Below are positions 25,293 through 34,350 of a stretch of 43,558 nucleotides of DNA, one piece after another. The notes beneath the pieces were generated by a model that was not told where the DNA came from, did no database searches, and was given only the letters and a program-made list of their open reading frames with translations. This DNA comes from Fluviicola sp. (GTDB lineage Bacteria; Bacteroidota; Bacteroidia; Flavobacteriales_D; Crocinitomicaceae). Position 1 is the first letter of the stretch. Each line of letters starts with the position of its first letter. The translations under genes were made by a program, and so were the position numbers. Location of the stretch: contig JAIRJW010000065.1 of assembly GCA_031260455.1 (NCBI GenBank), positions 1 through 43,558 of the forward strand, in the 5' to 3' direction.

Positions 25293-25320
25293 AGAAGTTT
25301 GGGTGAAGACCCAAACTTCT
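25293..25320 (+). promoter_or_regulatory. 12-bp hairpin between precursor and the rest of the RiPP operon
   Basis: AGAAGTTTGGGT (25293-25304), GAAG loop, ACCCAAACTTCT (25309-25320): a perfect 12-bp stem that begins 8 bases after the precursor stop. It is followed by CTAAAACTTCTTT rather than a clean T-run, so it is better read as a partial terminator or 3'-end stabiliser that keeps the precursor in excess over the maturases (inference). Confidence 0.7.
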
Positions 25321-25341
25321 TCTAAAACTTCTTTAATAGCC

Positions 25342-26241
25342 ATGAAAAAAATATTCTCAACCTTTTGTTCAATCTTTATTGTTGGTCAACTGTTTTCACA
25401 GTCGTACGACCATGTACTTTATAAGCAAGATTTTGAAACTGTTTATTCCTTAGCTATTGATTCCTTGAAATACAAGGATGCAATCAAAGTATGGAACGAA
25501 CTGGAAAATAAGTATAATTCTGAATTACATACTGAGGAACACATTCTGAAAGCATATTGTTACGATCAATTAGGTAAAAAGGATAAGGCGGCAAAATGTG
25601 TCAGGGAAGCGTGGCATCATCAACTATGTGATCCAGCCTACTTAAAACAAATAGATAAATTCAAATGGGAACCAATGGTAGAATCCTTTTCTCCAAAACA
25701 AATGAAATGGGTGGAGCAGGGTTATGACGCAGGGAGGTTATTATATAGCAAGGATTATGATTCACTTTCTTATTTAGTAGAACAATTAGGAAATTCGGAT
25801 CAGAGGTATCGTTCATTTATTACCGAAAATGACAAACAACTGGATTTAGACAGCCTCCGAAAGTTATCGGTAGAATGGGATTCCTTGGATATACTGGAAT
25901 TTTTGCGGATTTATGATAAGTATGGATTTCCAGGCGAAAAAGTGTCTGTCATTTTTTCGCAAAGACTGTTGGTTTTCATGTTACATTTTGCAGACTATGA
26001 GTGGTTTTACACTAAGATGTATCCGTTGTTTGAAGCAGATGTAAAAGCTGGAAGAATGCCCGCATCACTATTTTTAATGTGGATTGACCGGCATTCTGCA
26101 TCGAATAAACAAAAGGCAGAATATGCCATGTACCAAAATCCACATGATTTCAATCCAACCCCTGAAGATATAGAAGTGATTAAGCGCAAGCGTTTTGAAA
26201 TGGGAGTTTCAAAACTATTTCGTATACCGTTCGATTTGTAA
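25342..26241 (+). CDS. Secreted protein of unknown function in the RiPP cluster
   Basis: I do not recognise a family. ATG 25342 opens a 299-aa protein with a signal peptide (MKKIFSTFCSIFIVGQLFSQ); the frame is open upstream through the hairpin, but that would bury the signal. Residues about 35-130 look like TPR-type helices (YKDAIKVWNELENKY, EEHILKAYCYDQLGKKDKAAKC), and the remainder is mixed helical with no catalytic motif that I can see. It stands between the precursor and the ATP-grasp maturase and ends 11 bases before the latter, so it is part of the operon. A periplasmic role such as product handling, sensing or self-protection is possible but unsupported. Confidence 0.8.
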   Translation: MKKIFSTFCSIFIVGQLFSQSYDHVLYKQDFETVYSLAIDSLKYKDAIKVWNELENKYNSELHTEEHILKAYCYDQLGKKDKAAKCVREAWHHQLCDPAYLKQIDKFKWEPMVESFSPKQMKWVEQGYDAGRLLYSKDYDSLSYLVEQLGNSDQRYRSFITENDKQLDLDSLRKLSVEWDSLDILEFLRIYDKYGFPGEKVSVIFSQRLLVFMLHFADYEWFYTKMYPLFEADVKAGRMPASLFLMWIDRHSASNKQKAEYAMYQNPHDFNPTPEDIEVIKRKRFEMGVSKLFRIPFDL

Positions 26242-26252
26242 AATTTTATGGT

Positions 26253-27217
26253 ATGATTTTGATTTTCTCTGAGAACATTAGTTACTCGGCAAGGTATGTT
26301 ACGCGTCATCTTTACAGGATGAAAGAACGCTTTGAAGTCTTTTTGGAAACGGATACTATTGATTTCAGCTATCGACTGAAGCTAACGGAAAACAATATCT
26401 CCATACATAAAAACGGCACATTCTTATGCATGTATGACGAGGTTAAATCCGTTTGGGCGCATAGAAGCGAAATTATGCTTAAAAGCAAGTATTCCGAACT
26501 TGAGAAAGACGAATTGCTGTATGTAAAAAGGCATCAAGATACGCAGGTAAAAGCAATCCAGCATTTGCTTCACAAGAAAAAATGTTTAGGTCGGTTTGGG
26601 AATTTGAATTTTAATAAACTCGTCTTTTTAGATGTGTGTAGAGAATTGAATATTGATATACCTGAAACATTGATAACCCAAAAGAAAGAAGATTTAAGAA
26701 TCTTCTTCAACACTCAGAAAAATGGAATCATTGTTAAGTCACTTGCAAGAAACTTTCATCACTGTGTATCTATAACTGAACATAGTCAAATATGGCAACA
26801 CGGGATAACAAACACTATCAATGAAAGTCAATTCGACCAAATTCCTCAGGAATTCGATTTGAGCTTATTCCAGGAAAAACTGGAAAAAAAATATGAACTC
26901 AGAATATTATATGTAGATGGAATCTGCTTTTCCCAAGTAATTTTTTCGCAGAAATATGCTTTCTCCGAAGTAGATTACAGGCAAGGATTGGGAGGTTCGG
27001 AAATGAGACAATGCAACTATCACTTACCTTCAAAATTGACTAATCAAATCAAGATGCTTATGAATGAGCTCTCAATATCGGATGCATTGATGTTGTCGTC
27101 ACAAAGCAAAATAGATATGTATTTCTGGAAGTTAACCCCTCCGGAATTTTTACGGATATGATGGATAATTGCAATTACGATATGCACCTTGAAATCGCAA
27201 AGTATTTAATGTCATGA
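26253..27217 (+). pseudogene. gwsG: Grasp-with-spasm ATP-grasp peptide maturase, frameshifted near its 3' end
   Basis: The first frame (ATG 26253, 302 aa, stop 27161) matches RiPP ATP-grasp ligases: an N-terminal pre-ATP-grasp domain (MILIFSENISYSARYVTRHL), an NKLVFLDVCRELNIDIPETLIT segment (about 121-142), KNGIIVKSLA, and a Y-E-L-R-I-L-Y-V-D strand with QVIFSQ. After about residue 275 the reading becomes nonsense. Shifting by one base at about 27077-27080 restores GCIDVVVTKQNRY, FLEVNPSGIF and a tail ending YLMS-stop at 27217, giving a normal 321-aa enzyme. The metal/ATP-binding E-V-N-P motif is in the shifted part, so the protein as encoded should be inactive. The corrected stop overlaps the next ATG (ATGA). 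Its expected job is ATP-driven ester or amide crosslinking of the precursor core. Confidence 0.8.
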
Positions 27218-27405
27218 AATCAAATATTGCTACCATAGACGCATTACTGGCAGAGGAAAAACAATACCCGCTAAAACAGCCTCATGAAGCGAAAGATACT
27301 CTCGGGATCAGGATTGAGATTCTCGGATTTGAGAATGTTCGGTACAGAGAACGTCCTCAACGCCCTATTTCAAAAATTGTAAATCCTGTTAATATCATTC
27401 AATAA
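27214..27405 (+). CDS. 63-aa protein of unknown function between the ATP-grasp and SPASM maturases
   Basis: A short frame beginning MKSNIATIDALLAEE and ending PVNIIQ, with no signal peptide, membrane segment, cysteine or GG cleavage motif. Its ATG overlaps the corrected stop of the ATP-grasp gene (ATGA at 27214-27217), and its stop overlaps the SPASM ATG (TAATG), so it is translationally coupled on both sides. This supports it as a real gene. It is too short for a standard RiPP recognition element; a maturase partner or chaperone is conceivable. A second precursor is less likely, as there is no recognisable leader cleavage site. Confidence 0.7.
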   Translation: MKSNIATIDALLAEEKQYPLKQPHEAKDTLGIRIEILGFENVRYRERPQRPISKIVNPVNIIQ

Positions 27406-28535
27406 TGAAAGTGAACAAATCCTATCTGATGCTTTATCCAAATATCATTCCTGTTCAGGGTTTCAATCGTTCCGTACTGATGGATTTATATATCGGAAAC
27501 TACTTGTTCATACCAAACTACCTGTGTGATTTTTTGCTCAAAAATAAGAATGAAAAACTGCGTAAAAGTGATTTCTTGAACTTAGCTCAATCAGATGAAG
27601 ACAAACACAAGATTACAGAATTATTGAATTACCTGATAGAACAAGATTACCTAACTGAAGCTGATTGGGAGCTGGCAAAAGGCTTGAGCGTGAAAGAACC
27701 AAAAAAAACGGAAGATTCTCTTATTACAGATTGCATTATGGAACTTTCACACGTTTCAGATTGGCAAATTAATCGCTTCCTGTCTGAAATTAATCGTATT
27801 GGGGTTAAATTCCTGGAAATTCGTTTTTTAGACTTCCCTACATTTGAAAAACACCTGAATACCATTCAATCTGCTCTCCATTATCATTCAGTAGAGTTTG
27901 TACACTTACTGGTTCCTTTCAATAACAATTTAGCGGATTGGATAAATACTTCGTTATCTGAGTTCACGCGCTTAAATCAACTTACTATTTACAATACAAA
28001 CTATACATTTGATGCTGGAGTTTGTCCTTTTCAAATAACTTTTTTAAATCAAAAAAGTATCGATCAAACACAATGTGGTTGTATCAGTCCTTACCATTTT
28101 AATTTCAATATAATAAGCTATTATGACAGTCAGAAAGTTAATAGTTGCCTTGCAAACAAACTAAGCATCGATCAATATGGAAACATCAGGAATTGTCCTT
28201 CCAAAAAAGATTCATTTGGAAAGCTAGAAGAACTTGATATAGAACAAACCGTTCAATTGAGAACTTTTCAGCAAGAGTGGCATATTACCAAAGAATCCAT
28301 TCTTGTCTGTTCTGATTGTGAATTTCGTTGGATGTGTTCTGATTGCCGGGTCTTTATTCAGGATGAAAATGTATACTCAAAGCCGTCGAAGTGTGGTTAT
28401 AATCCCTACATCAGCAAATGGATCAACGAATCTGGTTATGTAACCGAATCGGAATGCGGTGTTTCTGTGGAGAATGGTAGGTTGTTTATTGATGAAGACC
28501 GATTAAACCAAATAAACGAACAATTATGGAACTAA
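27405..28535 (+). CDS. gwsS: Grasp-with-spasm SPASM-domain peptide maturase (no radical-SAM core)
   Basis: This 376-aa cytoplasmic protein carries a C-terminal SPASM domain with Cys spacing CX10GX4C (about 247-263), then CX2CX5CX2C (CSDCEFRWMCSDC), then a last Cys before GYNPY. SPASM domains bind auxiliary Fe-S clusters. The N-terminal part shows no CX3CX2C radical-SAM motif, which is the hallmark of the 'grasp-with-spasm' partner described from comparative genomics. The N-terminal region (about 1-95) has a helical, leader-binding-like look (DLYIGNYLFIPNYLCDFLL) comparable to PqqD/RRE-type folds (weak inference). Start and end overlap the neighbours by 1 and 10 bases. Confidence 0.87.
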   Translation: MKVNKSYLMLYPNIIPVQGFNRSVLMDLYIGNYLFIPNYLCDFLLKNKNEKLRKSDFLNLAQSDEDKHKITELLNYLIEQDYLTEADWELAKGLSVKEPKKTEDSLITDCIMELSHVSDWQINRFLSEINRIGVKFLEIRFLDFPTFEKHLNTIQSALHYHSVEFVHLLVPFNNNLADWINTSLSEFTRLNQLTIYNTNYTFDAGVCPFQITFLNQKSIDQTQCGCISPYHFNFNIISYYDSQKVNSCLANKLSIDQYGNIRNCPSKKDSFGKLEELDIEQTVQLRTFQQEWHITKESILVCSDCEFRWMCSDCRVFIQDENVYSKPSKCGYNPYISKWINESGYVTESECGVSVENGRLFIDEDRLNQINEQLWN

Positions 28536-29290
28536 AGAAAATGCGAATAACAGCAATATTATTTGGTGTATTGATTTCCAGTTGGGGCTTTTCACAAGAA
28601 CTGTCAAAAGAAACGAGGATTGATTCTGTTTCTGTCTTTTTTAATTTTGGCAGTTCAACCCCGAAAGATAAATCGGCTCTTATGAAACGAATCAATGCAC
28701 TGGGCAAAAATCTGACTGGAAGAATCAGGCTTATTTCATATACTGATACCGTGGGAGGGTTAGATGCCAATAGAAAATTGGGTTCAAAAAGATTGATTTC
28801 GATTATGGATTTAATCAGCAAGACTAATCTGAGAAACTTTGCAACCGATACATTGAATATGAATGAACGCCATCGGGGAAAACTCCTGACAGATGAAGAA
28901 TATCGAAGAGTTGATCTGATTATTTACCGGATTGATATGACTTTTGTTTATGACCAACCGATCAATCTGAAAATTCAGTTTCAGAATGCAACCGATGTCT
29001 TGTTAACAGGTGCGTATAACTCGCTGAATACCTTGTATTATATTCTTCAGCAAGATCCTACTTTGAAAATTCAACTGAATGGACATGTATGTTGTACACC
29101 TCATTATGAACTTTCTCTCAAAAGGGCAGAACGTGCAAAGAATTACTTGGTTAAAAAGGGAATTGATCCGGCTAGAATCACCTGTGTTGGCTATGACAAT
29201 AAAGTTAAATTGGTAGAAGAAACTTCACCCGCCAATGAAGCGATTAACCGTCGTGTTGAAGTTGTCTTTATTAAAAATGAATTGCGTTGA
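28526..29290 (+). CDS. OmpA-like protein with two OmpA-type domains in the RiPP operon
   Basis: This 254-aa protein has a signal peptide (RITAILFGVLISSWGFSQE); the start is ATG 28526 or 28541. The first domain (VFFNFGSSTPKDKSALMKRI ... ISYTDTVGGLDANRKLGSKR) and the second (IQLNGHVCCTPHYELSLKRAERAKNYLVKKGI ... NEAINRRVEVVF) both follow the OmpA C-terminal pattern; the second is more complete. The domain normally binds peptidoglycan in the periplasm. It lies between the SPASM and exporter genes and overlaps both, so it probably aids secretion or assembly of the export apparatus; this role is inference. Confidence 0.82.
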   Translation: MELKKMRITAILFGVLISSWGFSQELSKETRIDSVSVFFNFGSSTPKDKSALMKRINALGKNLTGRIRLISYTDTVGGLDANRKLGSKRLISIMDLISKTNLRNFATDTLNMNERHRGKLLTDEEYRRVDLIIYRIDMTFVYDQPINLKIQFQNATDVLLTGAYNSLNTLYYILQQDPTLKIQLNGHVCCTPHYELSLKRAERAKNYLVKKGIDPARITCVGYDNKVKLVEETSPANEAINRRVEVVFIKNELR

Positions 29291-31510
29291 AATCGTTTCC
29301 AATATATAGACAAACCGATGCTATGGACTGTGCTCCAACTTGTTTGCGCATGATTGCAAAACATTACGGACGTGTTGTTTCAATTGAAAAATTAAGGCGG
29401 TTGTGTGAAACCACAAAAATAGGAAGCAGTATGAGTGGACTGAGTAATGCAGCTGAAAAAATAGGCTTTCGAACTTTAGCGGTAAAGATTGACTTGAACA
29501 ATTTGATTGAAAATGCGCCTTTACCTTGCATTGCATATTGGAATGAAAAACATTTTGTCGTCATTTACAAGATCAAAAAAGGTACGGTGTATATTGCTGA
29601 CCCAGCGCATGGTCTACTGACTTATTCAATTCGTGAATTTTTAGATAATTGGATTGGAAAACACGCCACAGAAAAAACGGAAGAGGGAGTAGTTCTCCTT
29701 CTTGAGTCAACGCCTGTTTTGTCTGTTTCTGAAGAAGACGACAATTATTCTCAAAAAGGGCTGTCATTTTTCACAAAATATTTAAACGGCAATAAAAAAT
29801 TAATTGTTCAGCTTAGTTTCGGATTACTTGCAGGAAGTATTTTACAGTTGATTCTTCCTTTCCTTACTCAAAGTATTGTAGATGTTGGGATTCAAAATAA
29901 AGACATTCATTTTCTGTATTTGATTTTATTCTGTCAATTGTTTATTTTTTTTTGGAAAGAGCAGTGTTGAAATCATTCGCAGCTGGGTGCTTTTGCATTT
30001 AAGCACTCGGATTAACATTTCACTTGTTTCAGACTTTCTAATCAAATTAATGAGACTCCCTATTTCCTTTTTTGATGTAAAGCAAATGGGCGATATTATG
30101 CAACGAATTGATGACCATAAACGCATTGAGTTTTTGCTAACCAATCAAACCTTAAGTGTTCTTTTTTCAGCATTCAATTTTATCGTATTTGGGATTGTCT
30201 TATCCATTTACAGTATTCCAGTTTTCTTGGTATTTCTATTCGGAACAGCAATGTATTTCCTTTGGATCAGCTTCTTTATGAAGAAACGTAAAGATTTAGA
30301 TCGCAAGCAATTTTCTCAGATGAGCAGTGAAAGTGGTAAAATTATGGAGTTGATTGCAGGGATGCAGGAAATCAAATTGAATAACGCTGAACGTAGAAAA
30401 AGATGGGGCTGGGAATTTGTTCAAATCCGCTTGTTCAAACTAAAAATAAAAAGCCTGAAATTAGAACAGATTCAAAGCAATGGTTCGGCAATTATTAATG
30501 AATCTAAAAACATTTTTATTAGCTTTTATACGGCAAAATTGGTTATTGACGGAAATCTGACTTTAGGAATGATGTTGTCCGTATCATACATCATTGGTCA
30601 ATTGAATGCCCCCGTTTCACAGTTTTTACAATTCATGTTTTCGTTTCAAAATGCCCGGATTTCATTAGAACGTTTGGCTGAAATTCATGGGAAAGAAGAC
30701 GAAGAGCCTATGAATAGTTCCAGAATGACAGAGCTTCCGGAAGATCATACAATCACATTTGAAGGAGTAAGCTTTAGTTATGTTGGAACTTCTAACTTTG
30801 TATTGAAAAACATCAATCTTACAATAGAAGCCAATAAAATTACTGCTATCGTGGGGGCGAGTGGAAGTGGTAAAACAACATTAATGAAATTACTACTCAG
30901 GTTTTATGAAATCAATTCGGGCAGTATAAAAATTGGAAAGACGGACATAAATGACATCTCCAACTATGTATGGCGGGAGAATTCAGGTGCAGTGATGCAG
31001 GAAAGTTTCATTTTTAACGATACAATTGCCAATAACATAGCAATCAGTGACGAAATCATTGATAAAAAGCATTTAAAGGATGCTGTTCATATAGCAAATA
31101 TTAGCGATTTTATCGAGGAACTTCCACTAGGCTTTAATACGAAAATTGGTTCGGATGGAGTTGGATTGAGTGGAGGGCAAAAACAACGAATATTGATTGC
31201 CCGGGCAATATATAAAAACCCATCCTTTCTATTTTTTGATGAGGCAACAAGTGCATTAGACGCAAATAACGAAAAAGTAATCATGAATAATTTGGATGTG
31301 TTCTTTAAAGGCAGAACCGCACTTGTTATTGCTCATAGATTAAGTACGGTAATGAATGCGGATAAAATCGTTGTTCTTGAAAAGGGTAAGATCATTGAAC
31401 AAGGTACTCATTCTGAATTATTGGAACTGAAAGGAAGCTATTTCAATCTGGTTAAGAATCAATTGGCATTGGAAAAGATCGAATCATTAAAAGCTAAGAT
31501 TCGGCTATGA
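29287..31510 (+). pseudogene. C39-peptidase ABC exporter, split by a frameshift in a T9 tract
   Basis: The N-terminal frame starts at TTG 29287 (TTGA overlap with the preceding stop) and encodes a C39 peptidase domain: catalytic Cys in MDCAPTCLRMIAKHYG, His in KHFVVIY and Asp in DPAHG, then the first membrane helices. At 29945-29953 there are nine T; the frame then stops at 29970. With eight T the protein continues as FFGKSSVEIIRSWVLLHLS into the frame ending at 31510, giving about 740 aa, normal for the family. The second part has the transmembrane domain, Walker A GASGSGKTT, signature LSGGQ and Walker B FLFFDEATSALD. The intact protein would cleave the leader after Gly-Gly and export the product. 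As written, peptidase and ATPase are separated; a GTG at 29987 could restart the second part. Confidence 0.85.
29945..29953. repeat. T9 homopolymer at the exporter frameshift
   Basis: Nine consecutive T follow TTTA. Eight T would keep the C39-ABC frame open. Such a tract is a candidate for slipped-strand phase variation, transcriptional slippage, or sequencing error. Confidence 0.85.
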
Positions 31511-32784
31511 AAAAGGAAGTCAATAATGATATAGAGTTGAGAAGTGAGCCAATGAATGAAGTGTTGGCGCATCCCCCGAAATGGATCGTTAGGTCTGGTA
31601 ACGGGTTGCTTCTAATAATAATAGTAACCATTTTTTCCCTAGCACGGTTCATTCAATACCCCGATGAAATAGCAGGTGATGTGATCGTAACAACTACAAA
31701 AGCACCGATTGAACTTTCAAATCAAAGTTATATTCAGTTAAAGTCATTAAATGTTTCAGAAAATCAAATTGTTAAAAATGGAGAATTAATTGCTCAGTTT
31801 GACGTTCAGGCAAAGTCGAAAGATATTGAAAAAGCAAAGAAATATTTGAATCAAATTAAAGACTTAAAGGGACAAATTTCTCTGTTTAACGGGGAATTGC
31901 AATTGGGAATATTTCAAGAACAGTGGCTCACACTTCTCTCAAAAATACGCGAATGGAACAATGAAAAGTCCGAAAATATTACTTATCAGGAACTAGCCTC
32001 TATTAAGCGGGAAATTTCATTTAGAGAACAATTGCAAGCAATCTCAAGTAAGAAAATCAAATTATCGGAGGGGGAATATGAATTGATTCAAGAACAATTG
32101 GAAGGCAGTGAGCGATTGGCTGAACAAAATGCAATTTCCAGGCAAACACTCACTCAGGATAAACGAACTCATACTCAATCCTTACAATCGGTTCAGGTAC
32201 AAAAGGAACAACATGTTCAAAATCTGATAGTTTTAAATACCTTGCGAAAGGAGTGTTTGCGTTTAGAACATGATGCCAAATTAAAAGAGCTTCAAGAATT
32301 CTCCGAAATTCAAATCGGTATAACTTCATTACTCAATGGTTTTAATACCTGGGAAAAAAGCGCTGTTTGGGTTGCTCCCTGTTCCGGAAAAGTGTTATTC
32401 AATAAAATTCTGCAAGTGAACTGTTTTTACAAGGCAAATGAAGCCTCTGTGGTTGTTGTTCCGAATGGTAGCGGTTACAATGCAATTGCAACCATTACTA
32501 CAACCGGAGCAGGAAAAGTCCGGGCGGGACAAAAAGTGTTTATTGAGCTGACTGATTACCCGCGTTCCGAATTTGGAACACTGGAGGGAATTGTGAATGA
32601 CATTACTCAAATTGATAAAGAAGGAAAATACGAGGTAAAAATACAGCTGGCAAACCAACTGAAAACGACATACGGGAAACAAATTCCTTGTAAAGCGCAA
32701 TTTAAAGGAACGGCAAGGATCATTACCAGGAACAAACGATTACTGACCCGATTTTTTGAACAGCTAACCGATCTGGTCAAATGA
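31507..32784 (+). CDS. HlyD-family membrane fusion protein
   Basis: This 425-aa periplasmic adaptor has an N-terminal cytoplasmic tail, one transmembrane helix (about 32-52), a short lipoyl/barrel-sandwich half (QLKSLNVSENQIVKNGELIAQF), a long alpha-hairpin coiled coil (about 100-270), the second lipoyl half (WVAPCSGKVLF) and a beta-barrel end. It would connect the ABC exporter to the TolC-type channel. The ATG overlaps the ABC stop (ATGA), and its end overlaps the channel gene by 4 bases. Confidence 0.92.
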   Translation: MKKEVNNDIELRSEPMNEVLAHPPKWIVRSGNGLLLIIIVTIFSLARFIQYPDEIAGDVIVTTTKAPIELSNQSYIQLKSLNVSENQIVKNGELIAQFDVQAKSKDIEKAKKYLNQIKDLKGQISLFNGELQLGIFQEQWLTLLSKIREWNNEKSENITYQELASIKREISFREQLQAISSKKIKLSEGEYELIQEQLEGSERLAEQNAISRQTLTQDKRTHTQSLQSVQVQKEQHVQNLIVLNTLRKECLRLEHDAKLKELQEFSEIQIGITSLLNGFNTWEKSAVWVAPCSGKVLFNKILQVNCFYKANEASVVVVPNGSGYNAIATITTTGAGKVRAGQKVFIELTDYPRSEFGTLEGIVNDITQIDKEGKYEVKIQLANQLKTTYGKQIPCKAQFKGTARIITRNKRLLTRFFEQLTDLVK

Positions 32785-34052
32785 AACTACTTTCCATAGG
32801 GGTATTATTGATTTGCCTTGATTCTGTTGGGCAAAATCAGATCACTTTGCAAACTTGTTTAGATAAAGCCCAGGCGAACAACGCACTTTTTGCGAGCCAG
32901 TACAGCACCTTTAGAACTGCACAAATCGAAAGAAACTTTCACAACTGGACATTACTTCCCAATTTGAGTGCTTACACTGGGTTTAATACTTCTTTTGGCC
33001 GCAGGCTCGATCCGTTTACAAATACATTCGCAACTACAAGTGTCAATTCTCACTCCTTGGGCTTGAATTCAAGTATGGTTATTTTTAACGGGTTGAATTT
33101 CGTTTACAAAAAGAATCTGTTGAATATGGCTATACGGAAAGGTGAAATTTCAACGAAATCGAAACAAAATGAGATCACTATTCAGATTATTGAACTTTAT
33201 GTTGATCTGTGTAAGCTTGTCAAACAGGTTGAATTTGCAAAAATTCGGATAGAGAAATACGAACAAATACAAGCCATTCAAAGGCTGTTAATCCATGGCG
33301 GGAAGATCAACGAAGTCGATACCCTAAAAAGTCACAATTCCTTGTTGAACGAACAAACATTATTGATTGGCCTGGAAATGGATATTCGGATCAAAACAGT
33401 TGATCTGAATTATCTGATAGACGAACCACTAACTACCAGGCATATCTATGCTTTAGAATCTGTTTCACAAATAACAATCAGGCCGCAATTTTTGGAAAAC
33501 TTCACTTTAGAACAGCTCGAATTAGATAAGGATATTGCTGAAAATCAGTTAAAATCCGATAGATCTGGTATTTTACCTAATCTGGCACTGAACGGGCTTT
33601 TAGGAACCGGATTTTCAACTAACAATAAAGATTATGTAATTGCAGGAAACCCGACCAAATCGTATAGAGATCAGATCAGCCAAAACCTATACGAAGGAAT
33701 TGGGCTTTATCTGAATATTCCCATTTTTAACCGCGGGGAGTGGTTAAAAACGAAACAATTGTATAATGTCAAACAGTCGGAGCGCACCAGTGCAATTGCA
33801 CAAACGGAAATGTTGCTTGAGAAGCAAAAGTTGGAATTAGAGCAGAAGCGGATTAAGAGCAGATCAGAACAGGAACTAACAAAACAGATTTCTGACAATT
33901 TACGAGCTATTTACGATAAAACTATTCTGCTGTATAGCGAAGGACGGACAACTTATGTTGAACTGGAAACGGCTTTCATGGAGTGGCAAACCAAATTGGT
34001 TGTTTTGGAAAACCTGAAATTAGATAGCGAATTACTGTCGCTTTATGAGTAA
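32781..34052 (+). CDS. TolC-family outer-membrane efflux protein
   Basis: This 423-aa protein has a short signal peptide (MKLLSIGVLLICLDSVGQNQ) and two OEP repeats with long helices and beta segments (LLPNLSAYTGFNTSFGRRLDP in the first, GILPNLALNGLLGTGFSTN and GLYLNIPIFNRGEW in the second). It forms the trimeric channel that completes the type I export path with the ABC and HlyD proteins. It is the last gene of the RiPP operon; a strong terminator follows about 0.3 kb later. Length is normal for short Bacteroidota TolC homologues. Confidence 0.92.
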   Translation: MKLLSIGVLLICLDSVGQNQITLQTCLDKAQANNALFASQYSTFRTAQIERNFHNWTLLPNLSAYTGFNTSFGRRLDPFTNTFATTSVNSHSLGLNSSMVIFNGLNFVYKKNLLNMAIRKGEISTKSKQNEITIQIIELYVDLCKLVKQVEFAKIRIEKYEQIQAIQRLLIHGGKINEVDTLKSHNSLLNEQTLLIGLEMDIRIKTVDLNYLIDEPLTTRHIYALESVSQITIRPQFLENFTLEQLELDKDIAENQLKSDRSGILPNLALNGLLGTGFSTNNKDYVIAGNPTKSYRDQISQNLYEGIGLYLNIPIFNRGEWLKTKQLYNVKQSERTSAIAQTEMLLEKQKLELEQKRIKSRSEQELTKQISDNLRAIYDKTILLYSEGRTTYVELETAFMEWQTKLVVLENLKLDSELLSLYE

Positions 34053-34350
34053 CCAAGAAGGGAGAAAGTATTGTAATTGCATTCAGTTGATGTTACTCTG
34101 GATAAAAAAAGCCCAGGAAGTTAATGCCATGCCTTCTCATCCTCGTTTGCAGTGAAGACGTTTTAAATTGACATTTGCAAAACAGAAACAGCTACCAAAT
34201 ATCCCAATCATTATAATCTAAAAATCCATTGTTGTCAAATCCTTCAGAAATTCAATTTCAAATGCTTTGATTTCCTTTTTCAGACTTCTTAAAATTGAAT
34301 AGTTTCAAGTTGCTGAACTTGCTCTAAATCCTCCATCAAAAAGTTAGAAG
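34053..34350. other. Non-coding or degenerate stretch after the RiPP operon
   Basis: No intact gene. On the minus strand (about 34360-34190) short coding-like segments occur in different frames (for example MEDLEQVQQLETIQF, RSLKKEIKAFEIEFL, GFDNNGFLDYNDWDIW-stop). This could be a decayed gene, but none of the pieces is long enough to identify. Confidence 0.4.
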
